A program made the position numbers and the translations under genes. The notes under the pieces are model-generated. The model worked only from the letters and a program-made list of their open reading frames with translations. It ran no database searches and had not been told where the DNA came from. A stretch of DNA of 6,357 nt from an uncultured Ruminococcus sp. (GTDB lineage: Bacteria; Bacillota; Clostridia; Oscillospirales; Ruminococcaceae), in NCBI GenBank assembly GCA_900554975.1, contig USJI01000072.1, positions 1-6,357 on the forward strand, read 5' to 3'. Shown here piece by piece: positions 1 to 6,357 of the stretch (positions are counted from its first letter, which is position 1; each line of letters opens with the position of its first letter).

Positions 1-1922
1 TGGCAGGTAATACTTTTTCTGATCCTCAGTTTATCAAAAATGAAGATGCTTCCGAACTGGAACGCTTCGACTATATTGTTGCGAATCCCCCTTTTTCTCT
101 TAAAAACTGGTCAGATGGTTTGAAGGAGTATGGAAGGTTCTCAGGTTATGGAGATAGACCACCTGAGAAAAACGGCGACTATGCCTGGTTGATGCACATA
201 TTAAAAACACTGAAATCTACGGGTAAAGCTGCTGTCATTCTCCCTCATGGTGTTCTGTTCCGTGGAAATGCCGAAGGTACTATTCGTCAGGCTATCGTTG
301 ATAAGGGCTGGATCAAAGGCATAATCAGTCTGCCGCCTAACCTGTTTTACGGTACGGGAATACCTGCTTGTATTATTATAATCGATAAAGAGGGTGCTGA
401 AAACCGTTCCGGAATCTTTATGATAGATGCAGGCAAGGGATTTGTAAAGGACGGAAACAAGAACAGACTGCGTGAACAGGATATCTATCGTATTGTCACT
501 ACATTCAATGAGCAGATTACAGATGATCCTAAATATGCTCGCTTTGTTCCCAATAAGGAGATCAAAGAGAAGAATGGCTATAACCTGAATATTTCCCGTT
601 ACATAGATTCTTCCGAGCCTGAGGATATTCAGGATATTTATGCTCATATTCACGGCGGTATCCCTGCTGTGGATATAGATGCACTGAGTAAATACTGGGA
701 TGCATTCCCGACGCTGAAAGAAGAGTTGCTCAGTTCGCTTAGTGATAGCTATTATAAGCTGAATGTGGAAGAAAGCGACATTCGCAGAACGATATATGCT
801 AATGATGAATTCTCGGCATACGGAGAACTTATCGACAAGGCATTTACAGGCTGGAAATCTTTTGCAGATACAAAGCTGAAAAAACTTGATAGCTCCGTTT
901 CTGCCAAAACTCTCATATCCGAGTTGGCAGAGAATATAATGAAAGCATTTGAAGATATCTTGCTTATCAACAAGTATGATATTTACCAGATACTTCTTGC
1001 ATACTGGAACGAAGTGCTTAACGATGATGTTTCTTTGATAATCTCGGATGATAAGGGCTATGAAATTGCAAGAGAGACCGAGAACATCATGAAGGAGACA
1101 AAGAAAACCGATGCCGACGGCAACCCTGAGTTAAAGGTTGCAGGCTGGGAAGGCAAGCTTATTCCGAAGGAAATAGTTATCTCAGAGCTATTCCCCGAGG
1201 AGAAAAAGGCGATAGATGACCTTATGGATATCGTCGCAGAGACCGATTCAAGACTCATGGCAATGATCGAGGAATCGGCAGAAGACTCGGCATTATCAGA
1301 ACTTGCAGAGGGTGGAAAAGTCAAGAGCAAGGACATTCAGGAGAAAATCGACAAGATCATGGAAAATGTCCATACTCCGCTTATTGACAGCCTTGTAACG
1401 CTTCTGAATCTTCTTCCGTCAATGAAAAAGAAGGAATATACACAGTATATCGACAAGCACGCTGAACTGAAAGTTGCGTATACCGATAAAGGAATTGTAA
1501 CAAAAGCATCCATAAATAATGCTTTAAGTGCAGCCCGTGCAGAAGCGCCTGCACCTGCTGCATACGCCGATGACTATGAAGAGTTAAAGAAAGCGTTTGA
1601 GCTTGCACAAAGGTCTGAGGAATCGACTAAGCTTATAAAAGAAATGGATAAGGCGCTTGATGAAAAGGCTCGTGAGAGATATGCATCACTTACCGATGAT
1701 GAGATCATGGAACTGCTTGTCAACAAGAAGTGGTACTATGCCATAGGCAAGGGAATTATTGATCTGTACACAGCGATCTCTCATAAGCTTGCTGACCGTA
1801 TTATTGAGCTTTCAAAGCGCTATGAAGAAACACTGCCGGATCTTATCAAGCAGGCAGCGGAGTATGAAGCAATAGTAAAAGAACAGCTTGGAAGGATGGG
1901 CTTCACATGGGACAAAGAATGA
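1..1922 (+). CDS. hsdM: Type I restriction-modification DNA methyltransferase subunit HsdM, 5'-truncated by the window edge
   Basis: This is the modification subunit, which transfers a methyl group from S-adenosylmethionine to the N6 of adenine in the site chosen by HsdS; it works in the cytoplasm as part of M2S and R2M2S. The frame is open from base 3 and gives 639 residues. The catalytic motif IV, NPPF, is at visible residues 28-31 (bases 84-95), preceded by FDYIVA. Motif I (SAM binding) and the N-terminal helical domain must lie upstream of the window. A TTG in frame at 120 lies downstream of NPPF and cannot be the real start. The methylase fold continues through PHGVLFRG, SLPPNLFYGTGIP and the NLNISRYID segment near base 610, where ordinary HsdM proteins soon end. 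Here about 430 more residues follow, mostly predicted helical and charged, with an Ala/Pro-rich hinge near 1539-1568. From memory this matches a subfamily of long HsdM proteins (segments like HIHGGIP, KYDIYQ and the LTDDEIMELLVNKKW region recur there). The 3' end overlaps hsdS. The assignment is very secure; the role of the extension is unknown to me. Confidence 0.95.
   Translation, partial: AGNTFSDPQFIKNEDASELERFDYIVANPPFSLKNWSDGLKEYGRFSGYGDRPPEKNGDYAWLMHILKTLKSTGKAAVILPHGVLFRGNAEGTIRQAIVDKGWIKGIISLPPNLFYGTGIPACIIIIDKEGAENRSGIFMIDAGKGFVKDGNKNRLREQDIYRIVTTFNEQITDDPKYARFVPNKEIKEKNGYNLNISRYIDSSEPEDIQDIYAHIHGGIPAVDIDALSKYWDAFPTLKEELLSSLSDSYYKLNVEESDIRRTIYANDEFSAYGELIDKAFTGWKSFADTKLKKLDSSVSAKTLISELAENIMKAFEDILLINKYDIYQILLAYWNEVLNDDVSLIISDDKGYEIARETENIMKETKKTDADGNPELKVAGWEGKLIPKEIVISELFPEEKKAIDDLMDIVAETDSRLMAMIEESAEDSALSELAEGGKVKSKDIQEKIDKIMENVHTPLIDSLVTLLNLLPSMKKKEYTQYIDKHAELKVAYTDKGIVTKASINNALSAARAEAPAPAAYADDYEELKKAFELAQRSEESTKLIKEMDKALDEKARERYASLTDDEIMELLVNKKWYYAIGKGIIDLYTAISHKLADRIIELSKRYEETLPDLIKQAAEYEAIVKEQLGRMGFTWDKE
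620..1919 (+). other. Long C-terminal extension of HsdM
   Basis: This is the part of the HsdM product after the usual end of the methylase domain (NLNISRYID). It begins with a conserved-looking HIHGGIP and KYWDAFPTL block, then KYDIYQILLAYWNEVL near 974-1021, and GWEGKLIPKEIV near 1143-1178. A heptad-like, charge-rich stretch lies at about 1194-1370. An Ala/Pro-rich linker follows at 1539-1568, and finally a helical region with LTDDEIMELLVNKKWYY and ELSKRYEETLPDL. EcoR124I HsdM is about 520 residues in total, with the catalytic motif near its middle. This protein has 608 residues after NPPF alone. The helical character suggests a protein-protein or clamp-closing role in the M2S or R2M2S complex, which is inference. 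Confidence 0.75.
1890..1922 (+). promoter_or_regulatory. Overlap and start region coupling hsdS translation to hsdM
   Basis: Two in-frame ATGs can start hsdS: 1907 and 1919. The first has GGAAGGA (1890-1896) ten bases upstream. The second forms an ATGA with the hsdM stop (TGA at 1920-1922), the classic arrangement for re-initiation, with GGGA six bases upstream at 1909-1912. The two candidate proteins differ only by the four residues MGQR at the N terminus. Both starts place the hsdS start inside hsdM, so HsdS synthesis probably depends on ribosomes finishing hsdM. That fits a complex containing more HsdM than HsdS. Confidence 0.6.
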
Positions 1923-3148
1923 AACATACAGATATCGGTGATATACCTGCGGATTGGAAACTTCAGACATTTGAGGAAACCTTTCGTGTGCTGTCGAATA
2001 ACACATTATCGCGCGAGAATCTCAACAATAAGGGCGGTGCTGTGAGAAATATACATTATGGCGATATACTAACAAAGTTCCCTGAGGTTTTGAATTGCAA
2101 TGAGGAAGATATCCCGTATTTGAATGATCTTTCCCTTATCACTGCCAATACGCAGCTCTTACAGGACGGAGATGTTGTTATAGCTGATACAGCCGAAGAT
2201 GATACCGTCGGTAAAACAATAGAAGTACAGAATCTCGGAAACGGAAAGCTTGTTGCAGGACTGCATACGATTCCGTGTAGAGTGAAGAAAGGCGATTTTG
2301 CTCCCGGTTGGCTTGGATATTATATGAACTCCTATATATACCACGACCAGATCATTCCGTTTATTACTGGTATCAAAGTATCCTCTATCTCAAAAACAGC
2401 AATAGCTGAAACTATTATTCTTGTTCCGCCTGTTGAGGAGCAGGAACGCATAGTTGAAACACTCTCTCAGCTTGATTCACTAATAAAACAAGAAACGAGC
2501 GTATCAGAAAAACTAAACAATGTTAAATCCAGTTGCTTATCAAAAATATTTCCGAAAGACGATGAAAAGAAACCAGAAATGCGTTTCCCTGAATTCACTG
2601 ATACTTGGGAACAGCGTAAGTTGGGAGCAGTAGCAAAATATCGCAATGGAAAAGCACATGAAAATGAAATAGAGGACGATGGTGAATACATCGTTGTTAA
2701 TTCAAAATTTGTATCAACTAATGGAGAGGTAAGAAAATTTTCTAATGTCCAGAACGAGCCTCTATATGAAAATGAAATAGCATTTGTATTGAGTGATGTT
2801 CCAAATGGAAGGGCAATTGCCAGAACATTTTTAATCGATAAATCAGGGAAATATACACTTAATCAGAGAATTGCAGGTATAACTCCACATGAGGATACGG
2901 ATCCATATTATCTATATATTAAGATGAATCGAAATGCATATTTTCTCAAATTTGATGATGGAAATAAACAAACTAATTTATCTATAAAGGATGTTTTGAA
3001 TTATGAGGATATGTATCCAAGTTATAAGGAACAACAGAAAATCGGAATCTATTTCCGTAACCTCGACAACCTTATCACCCTTCATCAGCGTAAGTGTGAT
3101 AAATATAAAAGCATAAAAGCAGGATTGATCAGAAAACTTTTTCCATGA
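1907..3148 (+). CDS. hsdS: Type I restriction-modification specificity subunit HsdS
   Basis: This is the DNA-recognition subunit of the complex. Its 413 residues have the full two-domain layout of the family: TRD1 at about residues 12-165 (opening DIPADW), a central conserved helical spacer at 174-216, TRD2 at about 225-365 (opening MRFPEF, then W234 and QRKLG), and a C-terminal conserved helix at 371-413. The two helical segments align without gaps over 43 residues and both end in a K-[IL]-FP motif. In the family they form the coiled-coil ruler that sets the spacing of the two half-sites and binds the HsdM subunits. Length is typical for a complete HsdS, with no frameshift. TRD2 is clearly more AT-rich than TRD1 (31% against 42% GC in equal 360-base samples), consistent with domain exchange. 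The start at 1907 is chosen for its upstream purine-rich site; 1919 is an equally plausible start. The recognition sequence cannot be read from the protein. Confidence 0.95.
   Translation: MGQRMKHTDIGDIPADWKLQTFEETFRVLSNNTLSRENLNNKGGAVRNIHYGDILTKFPEVLNCNEEDIPYLNDLSLITANTQLLQDGDVVIADTAEDDTVGKTIEVQNLGNGKLVAGLHTIPCRVKKGDFAPGWLGYYMNSYIYHDQIIPFITGIKVSSISKTAIAETIILVPPVEEQERIVETLSQLDSLIKQETSVSEKLNNVKSSCLSKIFPKDDEKKPEMRFPEFTDTWEQRKLGAVAKYRNGKAHENEIEDDGEYIVVNSKFVSTNGEVRKFSNVQNEPLYENEIAFVLSDVPNGRAIARTFLIDKSGKYTLNQRIAGITPHEDTDPYYLYIKMNRNAYFLKFDDGNKQTNLSIKDVLNYEDMYPSYKEQQKIGIYFRNLDNLITLHQRKCDKYKSIKAGLIRKLFP
2426..2554 (+). repeat. Central conserved repeat of HsdS (copy 1, protein level)
   Basis: This encodes HsdS residues 174-216, beginning PPVEEQERI and ending LSKIFP. 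It aligns over its full 43-residue length with the C-terminal segment at 3017-3145: both share EQ and I near the start, then LD-x-LI, and end in K-[IL]-FP. The internal symmetry is the known structural basis for one HsdM binding each half of HsdS. The DNA copies are well diverged, so recent duplication or easy recombination between them is unlikely. Confidence 0.85.
2627..3016 (+). other. Second target-recognition domain of HsdS, compositionally atypical
   Basis: This encodes HsdS residues 241 to about 370, the variable domain that reads one half of the target site. Counting G+C in 2641-3000 gives 112 of 360 (31%), against 152 of 360 (42%) in 1921-2280, which covers most of TRD1. The lowest 60-base row is 2941-3000, with 13 G+C. 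Composition returns towards the gene average in the C-terminal conserved helix. The drop coincides with the domain limits, as expected if this domain was acquired from an AT-richer donor by recombination in the conserved flanks. Confidence 0.7.
3017..3145 (+). repeat. C-terminal conserved repeat of HsdS (copy 2, protein level)
   Basis: This encodes HsdS residues 371-413, beginning PSYKEQQKI and ending LIRKLFP at the stop codon. It is the counterpart of residues 174-216 and is the same length without gaps. It should form the second helix of the antiparallel coiled coil and the second HsdM contact. Confidence 0.85.
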
Positions 3149-3163
3149 AATAACAAACACATT

Positions 3164-3170
3164 AAGGAGG
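3164..3170 (+). promoter_or_regulatory. Strong ribosome-binding site of hsdR
   Basis: AAGGAGG is a near-perfect match to the 16S rRNA anti-Shine-Dalgarno sequence and lies nine bases before the ATG at 3180. It decides the hsdR start. The ATG at 3172 is out of frame and only one base from the site. It also gives hsdR independent translation initiation, unlike hsdS, which overlaps its upstream neighbour. I see no promoter or terminator in the 31-base gap at 3149-3179, so hsdR is probably on the same transcript. Confidence 0.85.
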
Positions 3171-3179
3171 AATGTACGT

Positions 3180-6100
3180 ATGAGTATCGGTGATACCGAG
3201 AGAACAACGCAAAATCGTGTAATTGATTTCTTTAAGAACAGAAATATCCTCGATTATAAATATATAGGCAACCTGAAAGACAGAGCAAATAAAAATATCC
3301 GAGAAGACCGACTTCGTGCGTACCTTCACCTTAGCGGTTATAGTGAAAGGCTGATAGACGGTGCTGTTTCCGAACTTATAAAGGCTGCTGATGATATGAC
3401 ACATGGGCTTTATGATGCTAACCATAAGGTCTATACGCTGCTGAAATACGGTGCCAAGGTCAAGGAAACTCCCGAAAGCTCCCCAAAGACGGTTTACTTC
3501 ATTGATGTTGATAACCCTACAAATAATGATTTTGCCATAGCCGAGGAAGTAACGGTTATTGACCGTCAGGAGAAAAGACCTGACCTTGTTATTTATGTCA
3601 ACGGCATCGCTATGGCAGTTATAGAACTTAAAAAGAGCAGTGTGTCCGTTTCAAACGGTATCAGGCAAAACCTTACCAATCAGAAGGACGGCTTTATTGC
3701 ATCGTTCTTTACCACAGTGCAGTTTTGTATGGCAGGCAATGAAATAGAAGGTCTGCGTTACGGCACTATTCTGACAGGCGAAAAATACTATATGGAATGG
3801 AAGCCTGACGGATTCCATGAAAACGAAGACGAGCGTGATCCTGAAGATGCACGTATTATGGAATACTGCAATCATATAGATAATCTTCTGCTTCAGCAGC
3901 TGTATCAGATGTTCGATAAGAAACGCTTTATTGACCTCATTGAGAATTTTGTAGTTTTCGATAAGGGCATTAAGAAGGTATGCCGTTATAATCAGTATTT
4001 CGGTATAAAACGTACTCAGAACAGATTAGCAAAACAGCGTGGCGGTATTCTATGGCATACTCAGGGCAGCGGTAAAACGCTGACAATGGTATGGCTGTCA
4101 AAATGGATCCTTGCAAATTGTAAAGAAGAAAATCCTCGTGTGCTTATCGTCACCGACCGTGATGAGCTGGATGAGCAGATCGAGAAGACATACATTGGCG
4201 TTGATGAAAAGATCACCAGAACCAAGAGCTGTGATGATCTGCTCCGTAAGTTGAATTCCTATGACAGTTCACTCTTATGTTCATTGGTGCATAAATTTGG
4301 TCGCCGTGGCGGAGAAGCTACTGAATCCGATTATGACAAGTATATTGACGAGTTGAAGAAGTCGCTCCCTGCTGACTTTAAGGCGAAAGGAAAAATCTTT
4401 GTCTTTGTTGATGAGTGTCACAGAACGCAGTCGGGCAAGCTTCATGCTGCAATGCAGGCAATCATGCCGGATGCGATATTCATCGGTTTTACAGGAACAC
4501 CGCTCCTGAAAAAGGATAAGAAGACAAGTATAGAGGTGTTCGGCACTTATATTCATACCTATAAGTATAACGAAGCAGTGCGTGACGGTGTTGTACTTGA
4601 TCTGAGATATGAATACAGAGATATCCCACAGGAGCTCAGCGCACATGACAGAGTTGACCAATGGTTTGACGTTAAAACACGTTCTCTTTCAAGCAGAGCT
4701 AAAGCAAAGCTGAAAGAGAAATGGGCAAGTATGCAGAAAATCTATAGTTCCCGTTCAAGGCTTGAACGTGTCGCTTGGGATATAATTCAGGATTTTGATT
4801 TGAAGCCACGCCTTATGGATGGCAACGGAAACGCAATTCTTGTCGCAGATTCGATCTATACTGCTTGCAAGTATTATGAGATCTTCCAGCAGAGAGGTTT
4901 CAAAAAGTGTGCCATCATATCCTCTTACACTCCGCAAGCCGGTGATCTGAGAACTGATACTGTAAGTGCCGATGATGAAACTGAAACTTTTGAAAAATAC
5001 GAGATATATCTCCGTATGTTAGGACTTGATCCTGATAATCTTCCGGAAAAACTTTCCATTCAGAAAAAGGTTGAGGATTTTGAAAAGGATGTCAAAGATA
5101 AATTTATCAACCAGCCTGCAAATATGAAACTGCTCATTGTGGTTGATAAGCTCCTCACAGGATTTGATGCTCCGCCGTGTACATACCTGTATATTGATAA
5201 GAGTATGCAGGATCACGGTTTGTTCCAAGCCATTTGCCGTGTTAACAGACTGGATGGTGATACAAAGGAATTTGGATATATTGTTGATTATAAGCAGCTT
5301 TTCGGAGATTTAAAGAATGCGATGGACACCTATACATCGGGTGCATTTGAAAACTATGATCCGGAAGATGTCGATGGACTTATCAAAGATAGAAGCGCTG
5401 AAGCAATCAAGCATTTCAATGAAGTGTACGATCAGTTGGAAGAACTATGCGAAGGCGTAGAAGCTCCAAAGGGTGATTTACAGTATATGCATTATTTCTG
5501 CGGAGAATCCGGCATGAGCGAAGAAACTGATGAGATCTATTCTCGTCTCAGAGAAAGGCTGTATAAGCTTGTAAGTGGTTTAGTTCGTGCATTTGCAGAA
5601 GCCAAGCCATACATGGTTGATATTTATACTGCCAAAGAAGTATCTGCATACGATGAAAAAGTAAAATTCTATGTTGAGCTGAAACAGACAATCGGAAATA
5701 AAAGCGGAGACTTCTTGGATTTTAAAGCTTATGAGCCGGATATGCGTAAATTGATCGACAACTATATTACAGCTTCAGATAGCGTTAAAATCGGTGAGTT
5801 CGGTGATCTAACACTGCTTGATTTCGTAGCAGAACAGGGAGAAACCATGACTGATGAAAATGCTCCCTCAGATAAAAAAGAAGGAGCAGCTGAAGCAATT
5901 GAAAATAATATTCGTCGTAAAATGGTAGAAAAAGTTGCGGTCAACCCTAAGTATTATGAAAAGATGTCAGCAATACTGGATGAGCTGATTCAAAAAAGAA
6001 AGCAAGGCGTTATCTCTTATAAGGAACTCCTTGAGGAACAAATAAAGCTTGCTAAAAATGTTGAACATCCGGAACAAAATGAAGACTATCCTGAAAGCAT

Positions 6101-6311
6101 AAGAAAAAGTAAGGCTTTGCAAGCTCTATACGATAATACTGACGGTAATGAAGTATTAGCAATCAAACTCCATAATGCTGTTCTTAGCAGTAAAATGAGC
6201 GGATTCCGTGGTGATCCTATAAAAGAAAACAGAATAAAGAAAGCTTTATTCATTATTCTTAATGATGATTCTGAAGTCGAAAGATTATTTAAAATCATCA
6301 ATAATAATTAA
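3180..6311 (+). CDS. hsdR: Type I restriction endonuclease subunit HsdR (nuclease plus translocase)
   Basis: This is the restriction subunit. Bound to M2S on unmethylated DNA, it pumps DNA using ATP and cuts it far from the site. Its 1043 residues are close to EcoR124I HsdR (about 1038), so it appears full-length. The N-terminal RecB-like PD-(D/E)xK nuclease has D135, E149 and K151 (RPDLVIYV, then AVIELKK), with the same 14-residue D-to-E spacing as EcoR124I. The third motif is Q163-x3-N167 rather than Q-x3-Y. The superfamily 2 motor follows: Walker A TQGSGKT (294-300), motif Ia VTDRDELDEQ (324-333), DECH box (411-414), FTGTP (437-441), motif V IVVDKLLTGFDAP (653-665) and motif VI QAICRVNR (683-690). 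The helical C-terminal part (about 720-1043, including NPKYYEKMS and ISYKELLEEQ) is the region that docks on the methylase in the family. The start is fixed by AAGGAGG nine bases upstream. No frameshift or missing core motor residue is seen, so it is probably active. Confidence 0.96.
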   Translation: MSIGDTERTTQNRVIDFFKNRNILDYKYIGNLKDRANKNIREDRLRAYLHLSGYSERLIDGAVSELIKAADDMTHGLYDANHKVYTLLKYGAKVKETPESSPKTVYFIDVDNPTNNDFAIAEEVTVIDRQEKRPDLVIYVNGIAMAVIELKKSSVSVSNGIRQNLTNQKDGFIASFFTTVQFCMAGNEIEGLRYGTILTGEKYYMEWKPDGFHENEDERDPEDARIMEYCNHIDNLLLQQLYQMFDKKRFIDLIENFVVFDKGIKKVCRYNQYFGIKRTQNRLAKQRGGILWHTQGSGKTLTMVWLSKWILANCKEENPRVLIVTDRDELDEQIEKTYIGVDEKITRTKSCDDLLRKLNSYDSSLLCSLVHKFGRRGGEATESDYDKYIDELKKSLPADFKAKGKIFVFVDECHRTQSGKLHAAMQAIMPDAIFIGFTGTPLLKKDKKTSIEVFGTYIHTYKYNEAVRDGVVLDLRYEYRDIPQELSAHDRVDQWFDVKTRSLSSRAKAKLKEKWASMQKIYSSRSRLERVAWDIIQDFDLKPRLMDGNGNAILVADSIYTACKYYEIFQQRGFKKCAIISSYTPQAGDLRTDTVSADDETETFEKYEIYLRMLGLDPDNLPEKLSIQKKVEDFEKDVKDKFINQPANMKLLIVVDKLLTGFDAPPCTYLYIDKSMQDHGLFQAICRVNRLDGDTKEFGYIVDYKQLFGDLKNAMDTYTSGAFENYDPEDVDGLIKDRSAEAIKHFNEVYDQLEELCEGVEAPKGDLQYMHYFCGESGMSEETDEIYSRLRERLYKLVSGLVRAFAEAKPYMVDIYTAKEVSAYDEKVKFYVELKQTIGNKSGDFLDFKAYEPDMRKLIDNYITASDSVKIGEFGDLTLLDFVAEQGETMTDENAPSDKKEGAAEAIENNIRRKMVEKVAVNPKYYEKMSAILDELIQKRKQGVISYKELLEEQIKLAKNVEHPEQNEDYPESIRKSKALQALYDNTDGNEVLAIKLHNAVLSSKMSGFRGDPIKENRIKKALFIILNDDSEVERLFKIINNN

Positions 6312-6323
6312 GGTAAAGACAAA

Positions 6324-6357
6324 ATGAAAAGACAAATCATGCTGCTATCGGCTTTTT
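6324..6357 (+). CDS. Possible start of a further gene, cut by the window edge
   Basis: An ATG twelve bases after the hsdR stop opens a frame reading MKRQIMLLSAF and then runs out of the window. AAGG at 6310-6313 overlaps the hsdR stop and lies ten bases upstream, which is a weak ribosome-binding site. The basic start followed by hydrophobic residues could be the beginning of a signal peptide or simply a short hydrophobic strand; eleven residues are too few to tell. If real, the close spacing would make it part of the hsd transcript. It may equally be a chance ORF. Confidence 0.3.
   Translation, partial: MKRQIMLLSAF

Noticed and set aside
120..122. TTG as the start codon of the HsdM reading frame
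   Set aside because: The frame is open upstream to the window edge and encodes the catalytic NPPF motif at 84-95, so the true start is outside the window.
201..653. 150-codon open frame on the minus strand inside hsdM
   Set aside because: It is antisense to the conserved methylase core, whose sequence is under strong constraint. The product resembles no family I know and is best explained as a chance frame.
2426..3145. Inversion or shufflon-type phase variation of hsdS
   Set aside because: Only one hsdS is present, the two conserved segments are direct and too diverged in DNA, and no recombinase gene or inverted repeats are visible in the window. Extra hsdS cassettes outside the window cannot be excluded.
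4281..4661. 126-codon open frame on the minus strand inside hsdR
   Set aside because: It lies wholly within the motor domain of a clearly real gene, has no good ribosome-binding site that I can see, and its product has no recognisable motif. It is a shadow of hsdR, like the other minus-strand frames.
6327..6357. Rho-independent terminator formed by AAAAG ... CTTTTT after hsdR
   Set aside because: Only about five weak A-T-rich pairs could form across a loop of about 20 bases, with no GC-rich stem, so it does not meet the usual pattern.

Overview
The window is almost entirely one operon-like block on the + strand encoding a three-subunit Type I restriction-modification system, in the order hsdM (5' end missing), hsdS, hsdR. 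A few bases of a possible further gene lie at the right edge. No RNA gene, insertion sequence, CRISPR array or integrase is visible, and no stretch over about 50 bases lacks a gene.

Source organism (inference): the composition is moderately AT-rich (about 40% GC in sampled stretches) and the hsdR ribosome-binding site is a strong AAGGAGG. The HsdS linker around residues 225-241 (MRFPEFTD, WEQRKLG) is of a kind common in Firmicutes. Together these suggest a gut-type Clostridia member (Ruminococcus/Oscillospiraceae-like). The genus cannot be fixed from the sequence alone.

Layout: bases 1-1922 hold the C-terminal 639 residues of HsdM, entering the window just before the catalytic NPPF motif. 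hsdS (1907-3148) overlaps hsdM by 16 bases, or by 4 if the second ATG is used, so the two are probably translationally coupled. hsdR (3180-6311) follows after 31 bases with its own strong ribosome-binding site. A new reading frame starting at 6324 runs off the end.

How they work together (family knowledge): HsdS carries two target-recognition domains that read a bipartite DNA site. With two HsdM subunits it forms an N6-adenine methyltransferase that marks host DNA. Adding HsdR gives the restriction complex, which translocates unmethylated DNA using ATP and cuts it at a distance with the N-terminal RecB-like nuclease of HsdR.

The system itself is a known type. The points worth a second look are: the long C-terminal extension of HsdM (about 430 residues beyond the usual end), a sharp fall in GC over the second recognition domain of HsdS that suggests domain exchange, and a non-canonical third nuclease motif in HsdR (Q-x3-N where EcoR124I has Q-x3-Y). 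I see no convincing evidence of a wholly new system.
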